Shown here piece by piece: positions 54,340-62,023 of a stretch of 64,000 nt of DNA. Source of the DNA: Rhodobacter sp. NTK016B (GTDB lineage: Bacteria > Pseudomonadota > Alphaproteobacteria > Rhodobacterales > Rhodobacteraceae); contig NZ_JAFKOK010000004.1 in NCBI RefSeq assembly GCF_017303295.1, forward strand, positions 1 through 64,000, read 5' to 3'. Within the stretch, counting starts at the first letter, position 1; every line of letters begins with the position of its first letter. Made by a program: the position numbers and the translations under genes. The notes under the pieces are model-generated. The model was given only the letters and a program-made list of their open reading frames with translations, did not search any database and was not told where the DNA came from.

Positions 54340-54410
54340 CGGGGAGGGGGCGCTGCCCCCTCGGCGCTGTCGCGCCTCACCCCCGGAGTATTTGCAACAA
54401 AGTGAAGATC
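54340..54410 (+). repeat. Intergenic G/C-tract hairpin repeat, copy E
   Basis: GGGGGC-GCT-GCCCCC, a GGCGC-TGTC-GCGCC second stem, then TCACCCCCGGAGTATTT and AACAAAGTGAAGAT. It occupies almost the whole gap between argD and argF. The spacer hairpin differs in sequence from copies A, B and D while keeping the arrangement, which looks like compensatory or modular variation. Confidence 0.82.
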
Positions 54411-55581
54411 ATTGGGCTTCAAAGGCCGTGGCGGCGGTGTCGAGGCGCTCAACGGCCTGCGCCAGATCCTCGTCGGGGATATTGAGCGCGGGCAGCAGGC
54501 GCAGCACATTATCGGCGGCGGGAACGACCAGCACGCCCGCCTCGCGCGCGGCGACAGCGAGATCGGCGGCGGGCGCCTTGCATTTCAGCCCCAGCATCAG
54601 GCCCAGACCACGCACGCTTTCGAAGCAGTCGGGATGCGCGTCGACGAGGCCTTCAAGTTTCTGGCGCAGGAAACCCGCCTTGCGGCTGACCGCGTCGAGG
54701 AAGGCGGGGTCCGAGACGATCTGCGTGACTTTCAGACCCACGGCGCAGCCCAGCGGGTTGCCGCCATAGGTCGAGCCATGCGTGCCCGCCACCATGCCCG
54801 AGGCCGCGTCCTCGGTCGCCAGCACGGCGCCCAGCGGGAAGCCGCCGCCGATGCCCTTGGCGACCATCATGATGTCGGGCGCAACGCCCGCCCATTCATG
54901 CGCGAAGAGCTTGCCGGTCCGGCCCATGCCGCATTGCACCTCGTCGAAGATCAGAAGCGCGCCGGTCCGGTCGCAGGCCGCCCGCAGGGCCTTGAGCTGA
55001 TCGGCGGGCATCGGACGGATGCCGCCTTCGCCCTGCACGGGTTCGACCATGACGGCGCAGATGCTGTCATCCATCGCGGCCTCGAAGGCCTCGATATCGT
55101 CCCAGGGCAGCTGTTTGAAACCCGGCATCAGCGGGCCGAAGCCCTTGACCATCTTTTCCGATCCCGCTGCGGCAATCGCGGCGGTCGAGCGGCCGTGGAA
55201 GGCGCCCTCGAAGGTCAGGAAGGTCTCGCGCGGGGTGCCTTTGTCGTAATGGTATTTCCGCGCCATCTTGATCGCCAGTTCGGCGGTTTCGGTGCCGGAA
55301 TTGGTGAAAAAGACGGTATCGGCAAAGGTGGTCTCGACCAGCAGGTCGGCCAGCGCCTGTTGCTGCGGGATCCGGTACAGGTTCGAGACATGCCACAGGT
55401 TCTGCGCCTGTTCGGTCAGGGTCGCGACCAGTTCGGGATTGGCATGACCCAGAGCGTTCACCGCGATGCCCGCGCCCAGATCGAGAAATCGGCGACCATC
55501 CGCCTCGGTCAGCCACGAGCCTTCGCCCTTCACGAAGGAAAGCGGCGTGCGGTTATAGGTCGGCAGGACAGACGGGATCAT
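54409..55581 (-). CDS. argD: Acetylornithine aminotransferase
   Basis: PLP enzyme of arginine synthesis (also succinyldiaminopimelate in some bacteria). The 390-residue protein starts MIPSVLPTYNRTPLSFVKGEG and contains TNSGTETAELAIKMAR, LLIFDEVQCGMGRTGKLFAHE, the Schiff-base lysine in IMMVAKGIGGGFPLGA, and THGSTYGGNPLGCAVG. ATG 55581 is chosen over an ATG 15 codons upstream because it matches the family N-terminus. It heads the argD-argF pair. Confidence 0.95.
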   Translation of the reverse strand: MIPSVLPTYNRTPLSFVKGEGSWLTEADGRRFLDLGAGIAVNALGHANPELVATLTEQAQNLWHVSNLYRIPQQQALADLLVETTFADTVFFTNSGTETAELAIKMARKYHYDKGTPRETFLTFEGAFHGRSTAAIAAAGSEKMVKGFGPLMPGFKQLPWDDIEAFEAAMDDSICAVMVEPVQGEGGIRPMPADQLKALRAACDRTGALLIFDEVQCGMGRTGKLFAHEWAGVAPDIMMVAKGIGGGFPLGAVLATEDAASGMVAGTHGSTYGGNPLGCAVGLKVTQIVSDPAFLDAVSRKAGFLRQKLEGLVDAHPDCFESVRGLGLMLGLKCKAPAADLAVAAREAGVLVVPAADNVLRLLPALNIPDEDLAQAVERLDTAATAFEAQ

Positions 55582-56064
55582 GTCAATCACCCTTTGAATG
55601 GGAAGGCCCATAGGTGCCCAAGGCACGGGGCCAAGTCAATGCAGGTTCACAGATTGTGGAGGGGTCGCATACGGACATCAGACGTCCGGGCATGCGGGAT
55701 CGATCAGACGCGGGGGCGTCGGCGTCGCGAGACAAACGGGGCGCTTAAATCGATCATGCGATGCGAATAGCCTGTCGCCCGCGGCCTGTCGAGCCTTTCT
55801 TGCGGCTTTTCCCGGCGCTTTTGTCGCATTCGCCGGGCGCCCGGATCGCGGCGATTTTAACCCCGCGCCCTGCCGGCGGGCTTGCCCGGCTGCCGGTCCT
55901 TCAGTATCCCGGTTATTCACCATGCTGACCGAGACCGAGATGCCTGCGAACCGAACCGGGTTGCCCCAACACCCTCACTGCCCGCCGGCAGGTCGCCGTC
56001 ACCGCCCGAACGCGCGGCCGGCGTTTCGCGCGCGTTCGCCTTCGAGACCGGCGGGACCGTTGCG
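55582..56064. other. Long gap without a convincing gene
   Basis: These 483 bases between argD (minus) and the lipoprotein gene (plus) should hold the promoters of both. Both strands contain open but low-information Arg/Pro/Ala frames. I see no tRNA, terminator hairpin, repeat or riboswitch motif. The stretch 55905-55930 (GGTTATTCACCATGCTG) is locally less GC-rich and may belong to a promoter. Confidence 0.4.
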
Positions 56065-56694
56065 ATGAGCAAACCCTGGCTTCGCTCTTTGCGCCTGACG
56101 CTTGCCGCGCTGATCCTGCCGCTGGCGGGTTGTTTCGAGACCGCGCCGCTGACGGAAGCGGCCACGCGCGGGTTGATGCCCGCCTCGGGGCCCAGCGAGG
56201 TGTCGGTGCTCAGAGGGGCGGTGCGGGTCTCGGGTCCGGCGGGGTATTGCATCGATGTCGAGGCAACAACCGAAAGCGATATCGAAGCCTTCGTTCTGCT
56301 GGTTCGCTGCCGCATGACGCTGCGCCCGACGCCGGTGCTCAGCGCGACCGTCACGGGGCTGCAGACCGATGGCACGCCCGACATGTTCCGCTCGCTGCCC
56401 GATTTCATGCGCTCGACGCCCGGGCGCGCGCAGCTCAGCCGCTCGGGCGATCCGCGCGATGTCGAGGTGCTGGAAGCGACCTATGCCGAGGGCGCGGTCT
56501 GGCTGTTGATTCGCGACGAGGGCAACCCGTCCTCGTTCGACGAGACCTATTGGCGCGCGATTCTGCCGGTGGGCGGACGGGTTGTGACGCTTGCTGTGCT
56601 TGCCGCCGCCGACCATCCGTTCGAGCGCGACAGCGGGCTGGGTATCCTGCAGACCTTCGTGCGGCGCATGTATGCAGTGAACGCGCAGGGCTGA
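56065..56694 (+). CDS. Predicted lipoprotein of unknown function
   Basis: A 209-residue protein with lipoprotein signal MSKPWLRSLRLTLAALILPLAGC (lipobox LAGC, Cys about 23). The mature part begins FETAPLTEA, has cysteines in GYCIDVEA and LVRCRMTL that could pair, and a C-terminal section with RAILPVGGRVVTLAVLAAADHPFERDSGL. No family recognised with confidence. It is convergent with the EamA transporter gene. Confidence 0.75.
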   Translation: MSKPWLRSLRLTLAALILPLAGCFETAPLTEAATRGLMPASGPSEVSVLRGAVRVSGPAGYCIDVEATTESDIEAFVLLVRCRMTLRPTPVLSATVTGLQTDGTPDMFRSLPDFMRSTPGRAQLSRSGDPRDVEVLEATYAEGAVWLLIRDEGNPSSFDETYWRAILPVGGRVVTLAVLAAADHPFERDSGLGILQTFVRRMYAVNAQG

Positions 56695-56710
56695 CGAGGG
56701 CCGCGGGGCG

Positions 56711-57619
56711 TCACGCCAGCAGCACGATCCCGACGATCGACAGGCCCAACAGCACGATGCCCAGAACCTCCCAGCGGCGCGGCACCTCGCGGAAAACCAG
56801 CGCCGAGACGAGGATCGAGAACAGCAATTCCACCTGTCCCAGACTGCGCACATAGGCCGCGTTCTGCAGCGCAAAGGCCGTGAACCAGCCCAGACTGCCC
56901 AGCATCCCCGTCACGCCCACCGGCAGCACCCGGCGCCACGCGCCGAAGACGCGCGACAGCTCGCCCGGCTCGCGCCAGCGCAGCCATGCGATCATCACCA
57001 GCGTCTGGAGACTCGTCACCATCGCCAGTGCTGCGATGGCGCGCAGCAGCGCGTCGGGATGGTCGATTTCGACCGTGGCGCCCCGGTAGCCGATCGCCGA
57101 CAGCCCGAACAGCGCCCCCGCCAACACGCCCAGGCCGGTCGCGCGGTTGAGCACCTTGCCACTGCGCCAGCCTTCGGGCGGGCGTGACAGGACGATCACG
57201 CCAAGCGTGCCCAGTGCGATGGCGCCGAGGCCCGGCAGGCTGACCGCTTCGCCCAGAACCAGCGCCGAAAAGGCTGCGACCTGAATGACCTCGGTCTTGG
57301 TAAAGGCCACGCCCACCGCGAAAGAGCGCTCGGAAAACAGCGCGACGAGGCAGAAGGTGGCGACGATCTGCGCCAGCCCGCCCGTCACGGCAAACGCCCA
57401 GAAGCGCAGGTCGAGCGCAGGAAAGGGCCCGTTGTGCCACCACAGCAGCGTGGCAAGCCCCGCCAGCGCGAGGGGCGCGGCGAAGAGGAAACGCGAGAAG
57501 GTCGCGCCGCCCGTCGACAGGCCCAGCCCCTTGAGCTGCTTTTGCAGCATCAGCCGCCATGTCTGAACCGCCGCGGCGGCAAGCGTCACAAGGACCCAGG
57601 GTTCCAGCAGATCGCCCAT
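56711..57619 (-). CDS. EamA/DMT-family transporter
   Basis: A 302-residue drug/metabolite transporter with ten TM segments in two EamA repeats. Features are the N-terminal LVTLAAAAVQTWRLMLQKQLKGLGL, KTEVIQVAAFSALVLGEAVSLPG in the first repeat and LGQVELLFSILVSALVFREVPRRWEVLGIVLLGL in the second. Substrate unknown. It ends 7 bp before the stop of the Lrp regulator upstream, whose gene is on the same strand, so they may form one transcript. Confidence 0.88.
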   Translation of the reverse strand: MGDLLEPWVLVTLAAAAVQTWRLMLQKQLKGLGLSTGGATFSRFLFAAPLALAGLATLLWWHNGPFPALDLRFWAFAVTGGLAQIVATFCLVALFSERSFAVGVAFTKTEVIQVAAFSALVLGEAVSLPGLGAIALGTLGVIVLSRPPEGWRSGKVLNRATGLGVLAGALFGLSAIGYRGATVEIDHPDALLRAIAALAMVTSLQTLVMIAWLRWREPGELSRVFGAWRRVLPVGVTGMLGSLGWFTAFALQNAAYVRSLGQVELLFSILVSALVFREVPRRWEVLGIVLLGLSIVGIVLLA

Positions 57620-57626
57620 ATCCGGA

Positions 57627-58091
57627 TCAGACCGGCAGGATCGTCGTGGATTTGATCTCTTCCATCGACAGAAGCGCGGTCACGTTGTGGATCTTCACGT
57701 CGCGGATCAGCCCCTGATAAAACTCGTCATAAGCGCGCGCATTGGTCACCCGGACCTTCAGGATATAGTCGATATCGCCTGCCAGCCTGTGCGCTTCCAT
57801 CACTTCGGGACGGGTGCGCACCGAGGTCAGGAAGCGGTCCTGCCAGTCGGGGTCGTGCTCGGCAGTGCGCACCAGCACGAAGAAACAGGCCTCGAGCCCC
57901 AGCGATTCGGGATCCAGCAGCACCGTCTGCCGCCCGATGATCCCGTTGTCGCGCATCTTGCGGATGCGGTTCCAGACCGGGGTTTTGGACGAGCCGACCT
58001 TGCGCGCGATGTCTTCCAGCGACTGGCTGGCATCGTCTTGCAATTCCATCAGGATCTTGCGGTCGAGCGGGTCGAGATCGGAACGGGACAT
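57627..58091 (-). CDS. Lrp/AsnC-family regulator
   Basis: A 154-residue feast/famine regulator. The helix-turn-helix is LDRKILMELQDDASQSLEDIARKVGSSKTPVWNRIRKMRDNGII, followed by the RAM ligand domain (FVLVRTAEHDPDWQDRFLTSV, HRLAGDIDYILKVRVTNARAYDEF). ATG 58091 is chosen; the frame upstream is Arg/Pro-rich. Likely controls an amino-acid transporter or catabolic gene; the adjacent EamA transporter is the first candidate. Confidence 0.93.
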   Translation of the reverse strand: MSRSDLDPLDRKILMELQDDASQSLEDIARKVGSSKTPVWNRIRKMRDNGIIGRQTVLLDPESLGLEACFFVLVRTAEHDPDWQDRFLTSVRTRPEVMEAHRLAGDIDYILKVRVTNARAYDEFYQGLIRDVKIHNVTALLSMEEIKSTTILPV

Positions 58092-58248
58092 CGGGGGTAC
58101 TCCGGGACTGATCCTGTGTATCGCCACGTCACGCCAGCGTCCAGCGCCGCCCCCTTGCAACGCGGGCGTCCATGGCGTTTCCATGACGGTCATGGCCCCG
58201 AATGCGGGCGATACCCGGCCGGCGGGCGGATGACGGACGAGGCGGACC

Positions 58249-59874
58249 ATGGACGGCGATTTCGACTACCTGATCGTGGGCTCGGGCTCGTCCGGCTCGG
58301 TGCTGGCCGCGCGGCTCGCCGAGGCGGGGAAGCGCGTTCTGGTGCTCGAAGCGGGCGGCAGCGACCGACGGTTCTTCGTGCAGATGCCGCTGGGTTACGG
58401 CAAGCTGTTCTATGATCCGGCGGTCAACTGGGCCTACCGGACCGAACCGGACCCGGGCCTCGCGGGCAACAGCGATTACTGGCCGCGCGGCAAGGTTCTG
58501 GGCGGCTCGTCATCCATCAACGCGATGGTCTGGATCCGGGGCGACGCCAGCGATTACGACGACTGGCAGGCGCTGACGGGCTCAGACGCGTGGGGCTGGG
58601 ACGCTGCGCGCAACGCCTACCGCGCGATCGAGGACAACGCGGATGGCGCCGATGAATGGCGCGGGCAGGGCGGCCCGCTGCATATCCGCTCGGGCCGCAT
58701 TCCGGCCCATCCGCTGGTCGAGCCGTTTCTCGAAGCCTGCGCCGCCGCTGGCCTGCCCCGCAACGAGGATTTCAACGGCGCGCGGCAAGAGGGCGCGGGC
58801 CTCTACCAGCTCACCATCAAGGGCGGTCGGCGCAATTCGGCGGCGCGCGCTTTCCTGCGCCCGGCGATGAAGACCGGGCGGGTATCGGTGCAGCTCAGGG
58901 CCCATGTCACCCGCATCCTGTTCGACAGCAACCGCGCCATCGGGGTCGAGTATGCGCGTAAGGGCCGTCTTCATCAGGCCCATGCAGGCGAGGTAATCCT
59001 GTCGGGCGGCGCGATCAACACGCCGCAATTGCTGATGCTGTCGGGCATCGGTCCGGGCGCGGCGCTGGCCGAACACGGGATCGAGGTGCGGCTGGACCAG
59101 CCCAATGTGGGACGGCACCTGAACGACCATCAGGGCATCAATTACACCTACCGCATGACGGTGCCGACGATGAACGACCTGCTGCGCCCTTGGTGGGGCA
59201 AGGCGCTGGTGGGGATGCAATATCTGCTGACCGGCAAGGGGCCGCTGTCGGTGTCGATCAACCATGCGGGCGGTTTCTTTCGCACCGATCCGGCGTTGGA
59301 ACGGCCCAATATGCAGCTGTATTTTCAGGCCTTTTCGACCCTCATGCCGCGCGAGGGCGAGCGTCCGATTCTGTCGCCGGACCCCTTTCCGGGCCTGTCC
59401 ATCGGCCTGTCGAATTGCCGCCCGACCAGCCGGGGTGAGATCGCGCTGACCTCTGCCGATCCCTTTGCCGCGCCGCGCATCACCGCCAATGCCTTTTCGA
59501 CCGACAGCGATGTGTCCGAGATGCTGGCGGCGGTGAAGTTCATCCGCCGGATCGCCGCGCAAGAGCCGCTTGCGGGTCTCATCGCCGAAGAGTTGCGCCC
59601 GGGGCCCGGGACGGCGGAAGACGCCGCGCTGATCGACGATTTCCGCGCCCGTTCGGGCACCGTCTTTCACCCGTCCTGCACCGTGCGGATGGGCGCGGAT
59701 CCGGCGACCAGCGTGCTTGACCAAGATCTTCGGGTGCGCGGCATCGACGGGCTGCGGGTCTGCGACGCCTCGGCCTTCCCGTCGCTGATCGGCGGCAATA
59801 CCAATGCGCCGGCGATCATGATGGGCTGGCTGGGCGCCGCGCGTATCCTTGCAACCGCGCCCGGCAAGGGGTGA
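58249..59874 (+). CDS. GMC-family FAD-dependent oxidoreductase
   Basis: A choline dehydrogenase/alcohol oxidase-like flavoprotein of 541 residues. It has the N-terminal FDYLIVGSGSSGSVLAARLAEAG, GMC signature 1 GGSSSINAMVWIRG, signature 2 SGGAINTPQLLMLSGIGPG, the catalytic region HPSCTVRMG and FPSLIGGNTNAPAIMM. No signal peptide. Substrate (choline, polyethylene glycol, other alcohols) is unknown. ATG 58249 is divergent from the Lrp gene, with 157 bp between. Confidence 0.92.
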   Translation: MDGDFDYLIVGSGSSGSVLAARLAEAGKRVLVLEAGGSDRRFFVQMPLGYGKLFYDPAVNWAYRTEPDPGLAGNSDYWPRGKVLGGSSSINAMVWIRGDASDYDDWQALTGSDAWGWDAARNAYRAIEDNADGADEWRGQGGPLHIRSGRIPAHPLVEPFLEACAAAGLPRNEDFNGARQEGAGLYQLTIKGGRRNSAARAFLRPAMKTGRVSVQLRAHVTRILFDSNRAIGVEYARKGRLHQAHAGEVILSGGAINTPQLLMLSGIGPGAALAEHGIEVRLDQPNVGRHLNDHQGINYTYRMTVPTMNDLLRPWWGKALVGMQYLLTGKGPLSVSINHAGGFFRTDPALERPNMQLYFQAFSTLMPREGERPILSPDPFPGLSIGLSNCRPTSRGEIALTSADPFAAPRITANAFSTDSDVSEMLAAVKFIRRIAAQEPLAGLIAEELRPGPGTAEDAALIDDFRARSGTVFHPSCTVRMGADPATSVLDQDLRVRGIDGLRVCDASAFPSLIGGNTNAPAIMMGWLGAARILATAPGKG

Positions 59875-59965
59875 GAGCGGACGCAGCCACGGCCGTTTGA
59901 TCTCAATCATGGTGCAAGCGCCGCGTCGCGCGCAGTTTGGCCCAAACAGGCTGCGGATGAGATCC

Positions 59966-60409
59966 ATGAACATACTGGTCAAGGATGGGGGCTTCGTGCC
60001 CGACGACTGGCAGGCGGGCTATGTGCCCCTGGCCGCTTTGTCCAACACGCCCGGTCAGGCCGGGGTCGATCTGTCCTCGCCCCGGCTCGACCGTGATCAA
60101 TGGGCGCGGCTATGCCGCCTGCTGCCGCAGATCGGGCTGGTGCGGGTGCGGATGCGCGATTTCGGCGATGTCGCAGCTCTGGATCTGGCACAGGCGATCC
60201 GGCGGACGGGCTATTGCGGTCGGCTGCGCGCGCATGGCGCGGTGCTGGCACGGATTTACACGTTGGCGCGGCGCGCAGGCTTCGACGAGATCGAACTGGA
60301 TCCCGAGCAGGCGCGTCTGCAACCGGCCGAGCATTGGCGCAATGTCCCCGACTGGTCGCCCGCGCGGCGTTCGGGCGGGGCGGCGATGCGGGATGCGCGT
60401 CTTCGCTGA
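59966..60409 (+). CDS. Divergent DUF934-like protein
   Basis: A 147-residue protein starting MNILVKDGGFVPDDWQAGYVPLA. The C-terminal half (VAALDLAQAIRRTGYCGRLRAHGAVLARIYTLARRAGFDEIELDPEQ) follows the DUF934 pattern but with changes at the usually conserved GRGYS-like position, where RRTGYCG stands. DUF934 genes are commonly next to sulfite reductase genes (cysI, cysH) and fpr in this family. Here fpr is 148 bp downstream but cysI/cysH are absent from the window. Function unknown, possibly a sulfite-reduction accessory role. Confidence 0.65.
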   Translation: MNILVKDGGFVPDDWQAGYVPLAALSNTPGQAGVDLSSPRLDRDQWARLCRLLPQIGLVRVRMRDFGDVAALDLAQAIRRTGYCGRLRAHGAVLARIYTLARRAGFDEIELDPEQARLQPAEHWRNVPDWSPARRSGGAAMRDARLR

Positions 60410-60557
60410 CGTCACCCGCACCACCCGTTCCCGCATCGCCTGCGGCTGAGGGCCGCATCGCCGCGTCGCGGGTCAGAGCGGGGGTTCTCTTTGCTCCGGA
60501 ATCCCCGTATCACGACGCGCACTTCCTGACCGAACGCCCAGATCGAAAGGCCGTATC

Positions 60558-61379
60558 ATGACCGATGCCGCGACGCCCGGCTCCGCTCCGAAGGTCAAGA
60601 CCCTGCCCGACGCGCAAACCGTCACGCAGGTCATCCATTGGACCGACACGCTGTTCTCGTTCCGCTGCACGCGCCCGCAGAGCCTGCGTTTCCGCTCGGG
60701 CGAATTCGTCATGATCGGGCTGATGGGCGATAACGGCAAACCGCTTCTGCGCGCCTATTCCATCGCCTCTCCCAGCTGGGATGACGAGCTGGAATTCTAC
60801 TCGATCAAAGTCCCCGATGGCCCGCTGACCTCGAAGCTGCAGCATATCGAGGTGGGACAGCAGATCATCCTGCGCCCCAAGCCGGTGGGCACACTGGTGC
60901 ATGACGCTCTTCTGCCCGGCAAGCGCGTGTGGTTCCTCGCCACGGGCACCGGCCTTGCGCCCTTCGCCTCGCTGATGCGCGACCCCGAGACCTACGAGAA
61001 ATTCGAGCAGGTCATCATGATGCATACCTGCCGCACCGTGGCCGAGCTGGAATATGGCCGCCGACTGGTCGAGGATCTGCGCAATGACCCGCTGATCGGC
61101 GAAATGGTCGAGGGCAAGCTGCTCTATTACCCGACCACCACGCGCGAGGACTTCCACCACAAGGGCCGGATCACCGATAATCTGAGCTCGGGCAAGGTGT
61201 TTGCGGATCTCGACCTGCCGCGCATGAATGCCGACGAAGACCGCGCCATGGTCTGCGGCTCGCTGGCCTTCAACCTCGATGTGAAAGAGGTGCTGGAAAG
61301 CTTTGGCCTGCGCGAAGGGGCCAACAGCGACCCCAAGGAATATGTGGTCGAAAAGGCGTTCGTCGGCGACGGCGTCTGA
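60558..61379 (+). CDS. fpr: Ferredoxin--NADP reductase
   Basis: Flavoenzyme transferring electrons between ferredoxin/flavodoxin and NADP(H). The 273-residue protein has the FAD motif PLLRAYSIASPSWDDELEFYSIKVP, the NADP-binding GTGLAPFASLMRDPETYEKFE, CGSLAFNLDVKEVLESFGLREG and the usual C-terminal YVVEKAFV. It matches the subclass common in alphaproteobacteria (FPR type). Followed by a clear terminator. Confidence 0.95.
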   Translation: MTDAATPGSAPKVKTLPDAQTVTQVIHWTDTLFSFRCTRPQSLRFRSGEFVMIGLMGDNGKPLLRAYSIASPSWDDELEFYSIKVPDGPLTSKLQHIEVGQQIILRPKPVGTLVHDALLPGKRVWFLATGTGLAPFASLMRDPETYEKFEQVIMMHTCRTVAELEYGRRLVEDLRNDPLIGEMVEGKLLYYPTTTREDFHHKGRITDNLSSGKVFADLDLPRMNADEDRAMVCGSLAFNLDVKEVLESFGLREGANSDPKEYVVEKAFVGDGV

Positions 61380-61400
61380 ACCCGTTCCACATCGCACGAT

Positions 61401-61429
61401 AACGCCCGCGCCGGATGGTCGCGGGCGTT
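61401..61429 (+). terminator. Rho-independent terminator of fpr
   Basis: AACGCCCGCG and CGCGGGCGTT pair around a CCGGATGGT loop, followed by TTTAC. It is 22 bp after the stop and 23 bp before the stop of the convergent GNAT gene, so it may serve both. Confidence 0.85.
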
Positions 61430-61451
61430 TTACTATGCACTTAAGCGACTG

Positions 61452-61898
61452 TCAGCGCAGGATCTTTTCGAAACAGACCCGGTCGAACCCGTCCTCGACC
61501 CGGCGGTCGTATTCGATATAGCCAAGCCGGGGGTAGATCGACAGGTTTTCGGTCATCGCGGCATTGGTATAAAGCCGCACGGCACGCTTGCCGCCAGCCC
61601 GCGCCGCCGCTTCGCAAAACGCGATCAGTGCCTTGCCGATACCTTGACCCGCAGCCTCGGGCAGGACGGCCACGTTTTCCAGCAAGACATGCCTGTCTTC
61701 GTTAACGAAGACGATGAAGCCCTGAAACGCGCCCGTATCGCTTTCCGACACATGGACCCGGCCCGCCGCGATCTGGCTTGCGTAATCGGCCAGCATCGGC
61801 GCGGGTTCGCGCCCGATCCGGGGCACGTAGCGCGCATAGGCCTGCGCGGCGCAGTCGCGAATTGCGGCCTCGTCACGGGCCTCGGCCAGTCGGATCAT
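61452..61898 (-). CDS. GNAT-family N-acetyltransferase
   Basis: A 148-residue acetyltransferase. MIRLAEARDEAAIRDCAAQAY, then VNEDRHVLLENVAVLPEAAGQGIGKALIAFCEAAARAGG (the acetyl-CoA-binding Q/RxxGxG/A site is AGQGIGKA), NAAMTENLSIYPRLGYIEYDRR. Acceptor substrate unknown. It is convergent with fpr and upstream of another minus-strand gene separated by a hairpin. Confidence 0.9.
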   Translation of the reverse strand: MIRLAEARDEAAIRDCAAQAYARYVPRIGREPAPMLADYASQIAAGRVHVSESDTGAFQGFIVFVNEDRHVLLENVAVLPEAAGQGIGKALIAFCEAAARAGGKRAVRLYTNAAMTENLSIYPRLGYIEYDRRVEDGFDRVCFEKILR

Positions 61899-61968
61899 GG
61901 GGGCCTCTGCATGGTCGAGCGCAAAGACTGCCCGGACCGGGCCGTCCGCGCAACCGCGTCGCCAAAGA

Positions 61969-62000
61969 AAACGGGCGGCGAGTTGTCCCGCCGCCCGTTT
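61969..62000 (-). terminator. Terminator of the alanine-rich repeat gene
   Basis: AAACGGGCGGCG and CGCCGCCCGTTT form a 12-bp stem around an 8-base loop, 23 bp past the stop of the minus-strand repeat gene. Confidence 0.85.
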
Positions 62001-62023
62001 CCGATCTTGCCTGGCCGAAAGGC

